Part shown: piece after piece, positions 17,438 through 25,081 of the stretch | How the letters are laid out: each line of letters starts with the position of its first letter | Position numbering within the stretch: the stretch's first letter is position 1 | Assembly: GCF_028657195.3 (NCBI RefSeq) | Contig: NZ_JANCPR020000003.1 | Location: 248,001-312,000 of the forward strand | Direction of reading: 5' to 3' | DNA from: Streptomyces iconiensis | GTDB taxonomy: Bacteria > Actinomycetota > Actinomycetes > Streptomycetales > Streptomycetaceae | Length of the DNA stretch: 64,000 bases | Made by a program: the position numbers and the translations under genes | The notes under the pieces: model-generated | Told to the model about the DNA's origin: nothing | The model's database searches: none | Seen by the model: the letters and a program-made list of their open reading frames with translations, nothing else

Positions 17438-18823
17438 ATGGCGGAACACAAGTCGGAACCGGAGAGCGGAGAGGGCGGTACCTCCTCGCTCGGTGCGACC
17501 GTGCGCACGCTGGCGCAGACGCTCTGGTTCCCGGCGTTCTTCTTCACCGGCTTTCTCGTCTGCTACCTGCTGCCCTTCCACAACCCGGTGCCGCACCATG
17601 TCGACGTGGCGGTCGCGGGGCCCTCGGCGGGGCAGCTGGAGCACGCGCTCGAACAGAAGAGCCCCGGCTCCTTCGACATCCACCAGGTCGCCGACGCCGA
17701 CGCGGCGCGGGACGCGGTCACCAACCGCGACGCGACCGCAGGTTTCGTGCCGGACGCGAAGAGCCCGCAGCTCTTCGTCGCCAAGGCGGACGGGTACTCG
17801 CTGGAGTCCGTCCTCCAGAAGACCTTCACCTCGGTCGCGCAGCAGAGCGGCGGCCAGCTCAAGATGCAGGACGTGGCCCCGACGGCGCCCGGTGACGGCA
17901 TGGGGACAGGACTGTTCTATCTCGTGCTGGCGTGCACCATCCCGTCGTACGTGAGCGTCATGATGCTGTTGCGCGCCACGACCTTCGGGCGGCGGAAGAA
18001 GGTCGCCACCTTCGTGGCCGTCGGTGTCGTCGAGAGCGTCGTCGCCTTCTTCGTGGCACGCGGGATGGACGTCATCCCGAACGAGCCACTCGCGATCCCC
18101 CTCGTCTTCCTGATGACGCAGGCCGTCGCGCTCACCTCGTACGGGCTCGTGCCGTTCTTCAAACAGTTCTTCCCCGGCGTCGCCATGGGACTGTTCGTGC
18201 TGCTCAGCATGCCCTCCAGCGGAGGTGCCATCCCCGTGCAGATGGTGCCTGGCTTCTTCAGGGCGCTGCATCCGATCATGCCGATGGGCAACCTGATCGA
18301 GGCGCTGCGCGGGCTGTTCTACTTCGACAGCAAGGACATCGGGCGACCCGTCATGGTGATCTGTGCCTGGGTCCTGGCGGGCATCGCGCTGATCCTGCTC
18401 GGCGCCTGGAAGGACCGCCGCGCCGAGCGCAAGGAGGCGGCCGAGGCGGCCGAACCCGAACCCCCGGTCGAGGACCCCTCGTTCGAGCTGCCCCAGCCCG
18501 CCGCCGTCGCCCCGCACACGCACCGCATGGGCCAGCAGGAGCCGACGCTGACCGGCATGGTCACCGACGAGCGCGGCCACCCGCTCCAGGGGGTCGCCAT
18601 CACGGTGACCGGCACGCAGGGGCGCGAGCTGGTGCGCGCCATCACCGACGAACACGGCGAGTACGCGGCGTCCGGGCTGCCCGACCACTTCGTCAACGTC
18701 ATCGCCAGCAGCCCCGATCGCCTCGCCGCCGTCGCCCGCGTACTCGCGCGGGACGGACACCCGGCCCGCCAGGACTTCCGCCTCGCGCCCCGGCACGCGG
18801 CGGCCCACACGGCGGGGGTCTGA
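17438..18823 (+). CDS. DUF3533/ABC-2-like membrane protein fused to a carboxypeptidase-regulatory-like domain
   Basis: 461 residues. TM1 is at about 28-47 (WFPAFFFTGFLVCYLLPF), followed by an extracytoplasmic region (about 48-160, VADADAARDAVTNRDATAGFV) and five further TM segments to about residue 325, the layout of YhgE/Pip and DUF3533 transport proteins. A hydrophilic linker then leads to a beta-sandwich-like domain (TLTGMVTDERGHPLQGVAIT to FRLAP, about 368-450) resembling the carboxypeptidase regulatory-like fold. The ATG has GGGAGGCGG upstream. It is divergent from a TetR gene, suggesting inducible export or cell-envelope stress. The function of the added domain is unknown. Confidence 0.82.
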   Translation: MAEHKSEPESGEGGTSSLGATVRTLAQTLWFPAFFFTGFLVCYLLPFHNPVPHHVDVAVAGPSAGQLEHALEQKSPGSFDIHQVADADAARDAVTNRDATAGFVPDAKSPQLFVAKADGYSLESVLQKTFTSVAQQSGGQLKMQDVAPTAPGDGMGTGLFYLVLACTIPSYVSVMMLLRATTFGRRKKVATFVAVGVVESVVAFFVARGMDVIPNEPLAIPLVFLMTQAVALTSYGLVPFFKQFFPGVAMGLFVLLSMPSSGGAIPVQMVPGFFRALHPIMPMGNLIEALRGLFYFDSKDIGRPVMVICAWVLAGIALILLGAWKDRRAERKEAAEAAEPEPPVEDPSFELPQPAAVAPHTHRMGQQEPTLTGMVTDERGHPLQGVAITVTGTQGRELVRAITDEHGEYAASGLPDHFVNVIASSPDRLAAVARVLARDGHPARQDFRLAPRHAAAHTAGV

Positions 18824-19068
18824 TCCCTCGTGTGTGGGGGTGCGCAACGGGCCGTACGGTGCGAATCCGTGCGGTCCCAATGCGAACCCCCGCGGTACGG
18901 GTACGTACCGGCGCGGCTGCGTGAGCCGGGCGCGGCACGTGTGCGGACCGGGCGCCCCACGTGCGCGGACCGGCACGTGCGCGAGCCGGCGAGGGTGAGG
19001 TGCGGGCGAGGTGCGGGCGTGAAAGCGGCATAGTGCCCATAAGGGATAGGACGGGCTAACATCGCCGC
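18824..19068. other. Upstream region of nhaA with three CACGTG boxes
   Basis: CACGTG occurs at 18935-18940, 18958-18963 and 18974-18979, each followed by a GCG-rich stretch. Further on lies TAACAT at 19057-19062, which is positioned as a -10 element 7 nt before the GTG start of nhaA. No reading frame here looks like a gene. Confidence 0.45.
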
Positions 19069-20637
19069 GTGAGTGGCGATGACCAGGGGCCGGACCAGGA
19101 GCCGGACCAAGGCCCGGACCGGCGGTCGGACCAAGGCCAGGCCCGGCGGTCGGATCAGGGATCCGGACAGCGGGCCGACGGGCGGTCCGGCCAGGGGCCG
19201 CCCGGGGAGATCTGGCGCAGCGGGCCCGTCCTGTCCATGAGCGACCGCAGGGTCGCACGGTTTCTCGCCCGGCCTGTCGCCGCCTTCCTGCGGATCGAGA
19301 CGTCGGGCGCGATCCTGCTGCTCCTCGCCACCCTGGCTGCGCTGCTGTGGGTCAACTGCGGTGGCCGCAGCGCCTACGAGACGCTGTGGACCACCGAGGC
19401 CGAGCTGCGGGTCGGGTCCTTCCACCTCTCGGCCGACCTGCGCGAGGCCGTCAACGACGGGCTGATGGCGATCTTCTTCCTCGTCGTGGGGCTGGAGATC
19501 AAGTACAACGCGGTCGCGGGCGAGCTGCGCGACCGCCGCTTCGCCGCCGTACCCGTCATCGCGGCCTTCGGCGGCATGGTCGTCCCCGCGCTGCTCTATC
19601 TCGTCCTCAACACCGGGGGCGAGGCCGGACGTGGCTGGGGCGTCCCCATGGCCACCGACATCGCGTTCGCGCTCGGCGTCCTCGCCCTGCTCGGTGAGCG
19701 CGTGCCCAACACGGCGCGCGTCTTTCTGCTCACGCTCGCCATCGTCGACGACCTCGGCGCCATCACCGTCATCGCCGTCTTCTACACCGAGCACCTCTCC
19801 CTGCCCTGGCTCGCGATCGCGGTGGCCACCGTGCTCGCCGCCGCGGTGCTGCGCGCGCTGCGGGTGTGGTCCCTGTATGCGTACGTCGCACTCGGCCTCG
19901 TGCTCTGGCTCGCGCTCTACGAATCAGGCGTGCACGCCACCCTCGCCGGTGTCGCCATGGGCCTGCTCTGTCCCGCGCGGCCCCTGCTCGACCAGGACCA
20001 GGCACGGCGCAGGGCACGGGAGACGGCGCCCGAGGAGATCGGCTCGGACGACCTGCGCCGCTACCGTTTCCTCCTCGGCGAGACCGTCCCCGTCACCGAG
20101 CGGCTCCAGGCCGCGCTGCACCCCTGGAGCAGCTACCTCGTCCTGCCGCTCTTCGCGCTGGCCAACGCGGGCGTCCCGCTCACAGGCGGAGCGCTGGGGG
20201 AGGCCCTGGCCTCGCCCGTGACGGCGGGGATCGTGCTCGGCCTGGTCGTGGGCAAGACCGTAGGCATCCTGCTCTTCTCGTGGCTCGCCGTACGGCTGCG
20301 CCTGGGCGAGCTGCCGGCGCGACTCGGCTGGCCGCTCGTGACGGGGCTCGCCGTGCTGGGCGGCATCGGCTTCACCGTCGCGCTCTTCATCACCACCCTC
20401 GCCTTCGGCGAGGACTCGGCGCTCGCGGGCGACGCGAAGGTCGGGATCCTCGCCGGTTCCGTGATCGCGGCCGTCCTCGGCGCCGCGCTGCTCCTGCTGG
20501 AGTCCCGCCACCACCGCGCTCTGACGGACGGTACGGACTCCGGAGAGGAACCGGCTGATGGAGAGGAACCGGCCGACGGAGAGGGTGAACCGGGCGGTGC
20601 GGGCGGCCCGGCCGGTGCGGGCGGGGAGCCACGGTGA
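19069..20637 (+). CDS. nhaA: Na+/H+ antiporter NhaA
   Basis: 522 residues, inner membrane, about 11-12 TM segments; exchanges Na+ for protons in pH and salt homeostasis. Diagnostic motifs are IFFLVVGLEIKYN, PMATDIAFALGVLALLG near 194 and LTLAIVDDLGAITVIA near 224, containing the Asp-Asp pair equivalent to E. coli Asp163/Asp164. PLFALANAGVPL and GGIGFTVALFI are also present. The first 55 residues are a hydrophilic Asp-Gln-Gly repeat (GPDQEPDQGPDRRSDQG) and the C-terminus is a Glu/Gly repeat, both encoded by short DNA repeats. The GTG at 19069 lacks a clear Shine-Dalgarno and may be leaderless. Confidence 0.95.
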   Translation: MSGDDQGPDQEPDQGPDRRSDQGQARRSDQGSGQRADGRSGQGPPGEIWRSGPVLSMSDRRVARFLARPVAAFLRIETSGAILLLLATLAALLWVNCGGRSAYETLWTTEAELRVGSFHLSADLREAVNDGLMAIFFLVVGLEIKYNAVAGELRDRRFAAVPVIAAFGGMVVPALLYLVLNTGGEAGRGWGVPMATDIAFALGVLALLGERVPNTARVFLLTLAIVDDLGAITVIAVFYTEHLSLPWLAIAVATVLAAAVLRALRVWSLYAYVALGLVLWLALYESGVHATLAGVAMGLLCPARPLLDQDQARRRARETAPEEIGSDDLRRYRFLLGETVPVTERLQAALHPWSSYLVLPLFALANAGVPLTGGALGEALASPVTAGIVLGLVVGKTVGILLFSWLAVRLRLGELPARLGWPLVTGLAVLGGIGFTVALFITTLAFGEDSALAGDAKVGILAGSVIAAVLGAALLLLESRHHRALTDGTDSGEEPADGEEPADGEGEPGGAGGPAGAGGEPR

Positions 20638-20705
20638 GGCCGCGGGGGGCGTGGGGCAGGGCGCCTACGCGCGGAAGGCGAGTGTGGGGGAGGGGCGCGA
20701 ACGCG

Positions 20706-20747
20706 CGAAACGGCCGCCCGGGTTCAGTCGCCCTGGCGGCCGTTTCG
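20706..20747. terminator. Bidirectional terminator between nhaA and thioredoxin gene
   Basis: CGAAACGGCCGCC at 20706-20718 is perfectly complementary to GGCGGCCGTTTCG at 20735-20747 (13-bp stem, 16-nt loop). The AAA/TTT at the base gives a short U-run on either strand. It lies between convergent genes. Confidence 0.85.
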
Positions 20748-20818
20748 TGTGCGTGACGCTGTGCGTGACGTTCACGGGGCGGGCGCCCCGCGCGTCCCCG
20801 TACGCGGTGTGTGCTGCT

Positions 20819-21208
20819 TCAGGCCGGGCCCTCGGCGGTCTGGCCGGTCTGCTGAGCGGCCTCGGCCTCCTTGCGCACCTCGTCCATGTCCAGGCCGCGC
20901 GCCTGACCGATCAGGTCCTCCAGCGCGGCCTCGGGGAGCGCGCCGGGCTGGCTGAAGACCAGCGTCTTGTCGCGGATGATCGCCAGCGTCGGGATCGACT
21001 GGACCTCGAACGCGGCGGCCAGCTCCTGCTGGGCCTCCGTGTCGACCTTCGTGAAGGCGAGGTCCTGGTGCCGCTCGGCCGCCGCCTCGTAGACGGGCCC
21101 GAAGCTACGGCACGGACCGCACCACTCGGCCCAGAAGTCGATCAGGATGAAGTCGTTGTCGGCAACGACCTCCTCGAAGTTTTCCTTGGTCAGCTCGATG
21201 GTGCTCAT
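20819..21208 (-). CDS. Thioredoxin
   Basis: 129 residues with the single thioredoxin fold: FILIDFWAEWCGPCRSFGPVYE carries the redox WCGPC near residues 28-32, and the cis-proline loop is VQSIPTLAII. It reduces protein disulfides in the cytoplasm. A hydrophilic 25-residue C-terminal extension (MDEVRKEAEAAQQTGQTAEG) is longer than in E. coli TrxA. The ATG has AGGAGAAAG upstream. It is transcribed alone and ends at a shared terminator. Confidence 0.95.
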   Translation of the reverse strand: MSTIELTKENFEEVVADNDFILIDFWAEWCGPCRSFGPVYEAAAERHQDLAFTKVDTEAQQELAAAFEVQSIPTLAIIRDKTLVFSQPGALPEAALEDLIGQARGLDMDEVRKEAEAAQQTGQTAEGPA

Positions 21209-21311
21209 GCTTTCTCCTGCCTCGGGGCGTCAAGGCGGGCCCCGCCCTGACCCCGGTTGGAACAATCGTCTGTTGGCTGGGCATTCCCGGCACGGACAGG
21301 TGGGGTCACAC

Positions 21312-21521
21312 ATGAGCAATCGTGGTCTCAAGCCCCGGCCGCCGCAGTACGACGACCGCGAGGACGTGTCCGCGAGCCCCGTAAGGAAGCTGCTGAAACC
21401 GCGCGAGGTGCCGCCCGGCGGGTTCGACGAGAGCCCGCGGAAATCTGCCCACCCTCGGCCGCCGAATGGTAGGTGCCGTGTGCCTCGTGAACAACTGCGG
21501 GCCTGGCCGGCACGCCGCTGA
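21312..21521 (+). pseudogene. Possible gene remnant (69 codons, coding bias only in the first ~42)
   Basis: The frame from ATG 21312 (MSNRGLKPRPPQYDDRED, then SASPVRKLLKPREVPPGGF) has G/C at nearly every third position for about 42 codons. It then loses that bias abruptly (KSAHPRPPNGRCRVPREQL) up to the stop. This suggests the 5' end of a gene whose remainder was deleted or replaced. I do not recognise the family. It is divergent from the thioredoxin gene and convergent with the BlaB-like gene. Confidence 0.3.
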
Positions 21522-21538
21522 GGGGCGGCTCCGGCCTG

Positions 21539-22441
21539 TTAGAGCTGCCGCAGGTGGTCGCGCAGGGTGCGGGCCACGTGGGCCATGAGCGCGTCGGCTC
21601 CCGGCTGGGTGCTCGCGGGGACGAGCGACTCGGTGAGGACGGCGACGGCGAAGACCTGCCCGTCGGCGTGCTCCACGATGCCGATCTCGTGGCGGAGGTT
21701 GAGGAGGGTGCCGGTCTTGGAGGACCAGCTTGTCGCGTCGGAGCTGAAGTCCGGGGTGAGCCGGTGCCGCAGCAGGTTGTGGGCCATGAGCCCGCGCACG
21801 CGGCCGGCCACCTCGGGGTGGATCGCCGACGGGGCCCACAGGGCGTGCAGCAGGTCGACGTAGGAACGCGCGCTGCCGGTGTTGGCCCGGGTGGTGTCGA
21901 GCTGCGGCACCCGGTGGCCCCGGCCGCTGGTGCCCGCTTCGATGGCGAGGGCATGGGCGAGATGGGCCTGACCGGCGTCGAAGCGCTCCACGGGGGTCTC
22001 GGCCAGTTCGAGCATGCCGTGCCTGACGGTGATGCCCTGGACACCGAGTTCGTGCAGGATGCCGGCGACCCGGCCAGGTGGAGTGAGCGCGAACAGCGCG
22101 TCCGCCGCCGTGCCGTCGCTCACGCAGGTGCTCAGGTAGAGCAGATCGTCGATCGCGATCCGTGCGGGGTGCCGGAACCGGCTCAACCCGGTGGGGCCCG
22201 GTGTGGTGATCCGCCCCGGCTGCACCTCGATCGCCGCCGCCCCGTCCAGCTCGCCGCGCCGGATGCGCTCGGCGGTCGCCAGCGCGAGCGGGACCTTCAC
22301 CAGGGAGGCGGAGGGCAGGTGGGTGTCCGGGTCGATGCCCAGCTCTTCGCCCGTACGCAGATCTCGCACGAGGAAGCAGCCGCGCAGACCGCCGTCGTGC
22401 AGTTGTCCGCGCATGTCGCGGAGCAGTGCCTCGCTGCTCAT
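21539..22441 (-). CDS. blaB: BlaB-type penicillin-recognising regulatory protein (defective class A beta-lactamase fold)
   Basis: 300 residues, no signal peptide. It has the class A serine hydrolase fold with SxxK (ASLVK, Ser46/Lys49) and KTG (SWSSKTGTLLNLRHEIGIVEH). However, the SDN loop reads VSDGTAAD (Asn replaced by Gly at 110), and the Glu166 region aligns as VPQLDTTRANTG, so the general base Glu is absent. This matches BlaB of Streptomyces cacaoi, a cytoplasmic protein needed with BlaA for beta-lactamase induction rather than hydrolysis. It lies 161 bp downstream of the LysR-type blaA on the same strand, with the beta-lactamase divergent beyond. Confidence 0.85.
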   Translation of the reverse strand: MSSEALLRDMRGQLHDGGLRGCFLVRDLRTGEELGIDPDTHLPSASLVKVPLALATAERIRRGELDGAAAIEVQPGRITTPGPTGLSRFRHPARIAIDDLLYLSTCVSDGTAADALFALTPPGRVAGILHELGVQGITVRHGMLELAETPVERFDAGQAHLAHALAIEAGTSGRGHRVPQLDTTRANTGSARSYVDLLHALWAPSAIHPEVAGRVRGLMAHNLLRHRLTPDFSSDATSWSSKTGTLLNLRHEIGIVEHADGQVFAVAVLTESLVPASTQPGADALMAHVARTLRDHLRQL

Positions 22442-22602
22442 GCCGCTGGCCCTCCCGCGGCGCCGGTCTGCGTGCCGGTCTGCCTGCTGGTCCGTGTGCT
22501 GGTCTGCCTGCTGGTCCGTGCGCCTGCCTGCGTGCCCGCTTGCGTGTCTGCCTGCGTGCCGGTCCGGATGTCCGCCTCCGTGCCCTCTCGTGCGTCGGTG
22601 CC
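22442..22602. repeat. Degenerate tandem repeat tract between blaA and blaB
   Basis: Roughly 150 bp are built from variants of TGC(C/G)TGCTGGTCCGTG and TGCGTGCCGGTCTG, with a local period of 12-24 bp (for example CTGCCTGCTGGTCCGTG twice at about 22476-22520). It replaces the very short blaA-blaB spacing one might expect and could separate expression of the two genes. Confidence 0.6.
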
Positions 22603-23517
22603 CTAGTGTGCGTCGCTGCCCGTTTCGGCGCCGAGGCAGCGGGCGAGGGCTTCGCCCAGGCGGGCTTCGAGGTGCTGGGGGTTGCCGTCGGCTGCGGCGG
22701 CGAGCGCGAACCCGCGGCTGAGCGGGATACCGCCGAGGGGCCGCCAGCACAGCCCGAGTTCCCCGGCCTGTGCGGGGGAGCACAGCAACAGGTCGTACGA
22801 GCACAGGACTTCGGCCGCGGCGGTCGTCAGGTCGGCACCGGCGACGAGCTGTGCAGGCCGCAGGCCGACAGCGTCGCGCAGGCGCGTCAGCGGGTCGCGG
22901 ATGTGCGGCACGTCGTCCTCCGGCTGGATCCAGACGCGCCGGGCCGGCCCTGCTGAGGCGCGTCCGACCCGGAGGGTCTCCAGATGGACGCGGTTCATAC
23001 CGGGGTCCCGAGCGGCGGCCAGCCCCAGCGGAACGGACCACCGCGCCTCGTCGGGCGGCACAGCGAGCAGGGCGGCACGCACCTGCTGCGCGTGGACCAG
23101 CTCTCTGCGCCGTGCGGGCGCGGCGACGCGGAGATCGAGGGTGACGCCCTGTCCGCGCGCTTCGGCGACGAGGCGTGCGAGAGCGGCCGTCGAGCAGACG
23201 CCGGGTACCGCGAGCCGCCACGGCTTGCGCTTGGCGGCCTGCGCCTCGTCCAGCAGCTCATCGGCCGCCTGCGCGAGCTGTCTGGCGGCCGGCAGCATGT
23301 CGCGGCCGAACGGTGTGAGGACGGCTCGTCGTGAGGTGCGCTCGAACAGCTGCTCACCGAAGCGTTCCTCCAGCGCCGCGACGCGACGGCTGGCCACCGA
23401 CTGGGACATCCGGGCCGCGTCGGCGCCAACGGTGAAACTGCCGTGCTCGCTGACGCTGACGAACGCGCGACACGCCCCCACGAGATCCACGGCGTGAACC
23501 TTATGCCAGATCGGCAT
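22603..23517 (-). CDS. blaA: LysR-family regulator, BlaA-type (beta-lactamase control)
   Basis: 304 residues. The N-terminal winged HTH is [21 protein letters not shown] followed by [22 protein letters not shown] (about 10-65), and the effector domain is LysR-like. It is divergent from a class A beta-lactamase and followed by a BlaB homologue, the same order as blaL-blaA-blaB in S. cacaoi, where BlaA activates the lactamase promoter by binding T-N11-A motifs. The ATG at 23517 (MPIWHKVH) is used, but a downstream GTG ([10 protein letters not shown]) is a possible start that would better match the family N-terminus. Confidence 0.88.
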   Translation of the reverse strand: MPIWHKVHAVDLVGACRAFVSVSEHGSFTVGADAARMSQSVASRRVAALEERFGEQLFERTSRRAVLTPFGRDMLPAARQLAQAADELLDEAQAAKRKPWRLAVPGVCSTAALARLVAEARGQGVTLDLRVAAPARRRELVHAQQVRAALLAVPPDEARWSVPLGLAAARDPGMNRVHLETLRVGRASAGPARRVWIQPEDDVPHIRDPLTRLRDAVGLRPAQLVAGADLTTAAAEVLCSYDLLLCSPAQAGELGLCWRPLGGIPLSRGFALAAAADGNPQHLEARLGEALARCLGAETGSDAH

Positions 23518-23903
23518 GGAACAGCGCAGGGGGGCATTGGACCGCATGGGCCGCCAAAGGTGAGGCTGCTCCCGGCGCACACACCGGGAGACGAGCCCGG
23601 CCCCGCCGCCTACCGGAAGGCGGTAGGGGACCGGTTCCGTCGGGCCGGGATCTGGCCTGTCGGGCCGGGACCGGGGCCGTCGAGCCGCGACCGGGGCCGA
23701 CGAGCCAGGACCGGAACTGTCACGTGCCGGTGCCGGGCCATCGGCCTGTCCGGTTCAGATGCCGGGAGGGCGGGCCTGAACCGGCACGCGCCGGAAGGGC
23801 CTGCCGGGCTGAGCACGCCACTCGTGACCGCCTGCCCGGAACGGGGTGCGCCGCCCCTGTTGTCCATGTGCCCCGCGTGCGGGGTGCCTCGGAGGTTCGG
23901 ATC
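23518..23903. promoter_or_regulatory. Divergent control region between blaA and the beta-lactamase gene
   Basis: This 386-bp region has no gene. Three GCAT(T)GG copies (23514-23520, 23534-23540, 23544-23550) lie next to the blaA start. From about 23640 to 23760 the motif GGGCCGGGAYC / CGACCGGGGCCG is repeated imperfectly. The BlaA binding sites should be here by analogy with S. cacaoi, but I could not single out a T-N11-A dyad with confidence. Confidence 0.45.
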
Positions 23904-24869
23904 ATGCAGCAGTCCCGTGCCCGGTGTGCCGTTCTCGGCGCGCTCGCCACGTTCACCCTCGTCCCGCTCGCCGCCTGCGGCACCGGCACGTCGTCGGATC
24001 CGTCACCGTCTCCGTCCGGCTCCACCGCGGGAACGGGCGGGGCGGGGAAGGACGGCGGAACGGCCGGGCCCGCGGCAGAGACCAAGCGGGCAGCGCGTGA
24101 CCTCAAAGGGCTGGAGAAGAAGTTCGACGCACGGCTGGGTGTGTACGCCGTGGATACGGGCAGCGGACGCGAGGTGGCGTACAACGATGGCGAACGGTTC
24201 CCCTACGCCTCCACGTTCAAGGCGCTGGCCGCCGGCGCGGTGCTGCGTAAGCACGGCCTGAGCGGCATGGACCGGGTCATCAAGTTCTCCAAGGACGACC
24301 TGGTCGACCCCTCACCGGTGGCCGAGAAGCACGTGGGGACCGGGATGACCCTGGCCGAGCTGTCCGACGCCGCCGTCCGCCACAGCGACAACGCGGCGGG
24401 CAACCTGCTCCTCGACGAACTGGGCGGGCCCAAGGGCCTCGACGCCGTGCTGGAGAAGACGGGTGACGACGTGACCCACATGGTGCGCCGCGAGCCGGAG
24501 CTGAGCCGCTGGGCCCCGGGCGAGAAGCGGGACACGAGCACGCCGCGCGCGTTGGCCAAGGACCTGCGTGCCTTCGTGCTCGGGGACGTGCTCGACAGGC
24601 CCGAACGCGCGCAGCTCACCAAGTGGCTGCGGACCAACACCACAGGAGACGACGTCATCAGGGCCGGGATGCCCGAGAAATGGGTGATCGGGGACAAGAC
24701 CGGTACCGGCAGCGGCTACGGCGCCCGCAACGACATCGCCGTGGTGTGGCCTCCCGACTCCGCGCCCCTCGTCCTGGCGATCATGTCGAACCGCGCCGAC
24801 GAAGATGCCGAACACGACGACAAGCTGATCGCCGAGGCGGCCTCCGTGGTCGCCGACACGCTCTCGTAG
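23904..24869 (+). CDS. bla: Class A beta-lactamase, lipoprotein form
   Basis: 321 residues. The signal peptide ends in the lipobox PLAAC (Cys25), so the enzyme should be membrane-anchored and partly released, followed by a Ser/Gly/Thr linker to about residue 60. All class A motifs are present: S103-TFK (YASTFKALA), S161DN, E197 in REPELS and K265TG ([15 protein letters not shown]). It hydrolyses penicillins outside the membrane. The ATG at 23904 has GGAGG 8 nt upstream. It is divergent from blaA and under its probable control. Intact motifs contrast with the defective copy encoded as blaB. Confidence 0.95.
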   Translation: MQQSRARCAVLGALATFTLVPLAACGTGTSSDPSPSPSGSTAGTGGAGKDGGTAGPAAETKRAARDLKGLEKKFDARLGVYAVDTGSGREVAYNDGERFPYASTFKALAAGAVLRKHGLSGMDRVIKFSKDDLVDPSPVAEKHVGTGMTLAELSDAAVRHSDNAAGNLLLDELGGPKGLDAVLEKTGDDVTHMVRREPELSRWAPGEKRDTSTPRALAKDLRAFVLGDVLDRPERAQLTKWLRTNTTGDDVIRAGMPEKWVIGDKTGTGSGYGARNDIAVVWPPDSAPLVLAIMSNRADEDAEHDDKLIAEAASVVADTLS

Positions 24870-24952
24870 CGGGCGCAGGCACCCGCTCGTAGCGGGCGCG
24901 GACCGGCTCCCGCGGCGGGCGTGGACCGGCTCCGGTAGCGGGCGTGGACAGG
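24866..24952. repeat. Tandem GCGGGCG repeats after the beta-lactamase gene
   Basis: Four copies of a (GTA)GCGGGCGYGGACCGGCTCC-like unit follow the stop codon with a period of about 22 bp. Complementary CCCGCT/AGCGGG parts can form small hairpins, so the array may act as the terminator. Confidence 0.5.
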
Positions 24953-25081
24953 ATCACCGGTTCGGCTCATCCGGCACTCTCGCCTCCCTCGCACCATGGG
25001 GAACGGGGTGCCTTCCGCCAGAATGCGCGGAGCGCCCGGTGGTGTTGAGATGGCTCTGGATCCCCCGGAACGGAGCGACGG

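Noticed and set aside
18840..18900. Possible tRNA-like sequence (GTGCGAATCCGTGCGG)
   Set aside because: No acceptor stem, anticodon arm or T-loop consensus could be folded around it.
22442..23221. Extended N-terminus of the BlaB-like protein through the repeat tract and into blaA
   Set aside because: It would be antisense-frame peptide (HADGQADQQAD-type) overlapping blaA; the family starts at the ATG at 22441.
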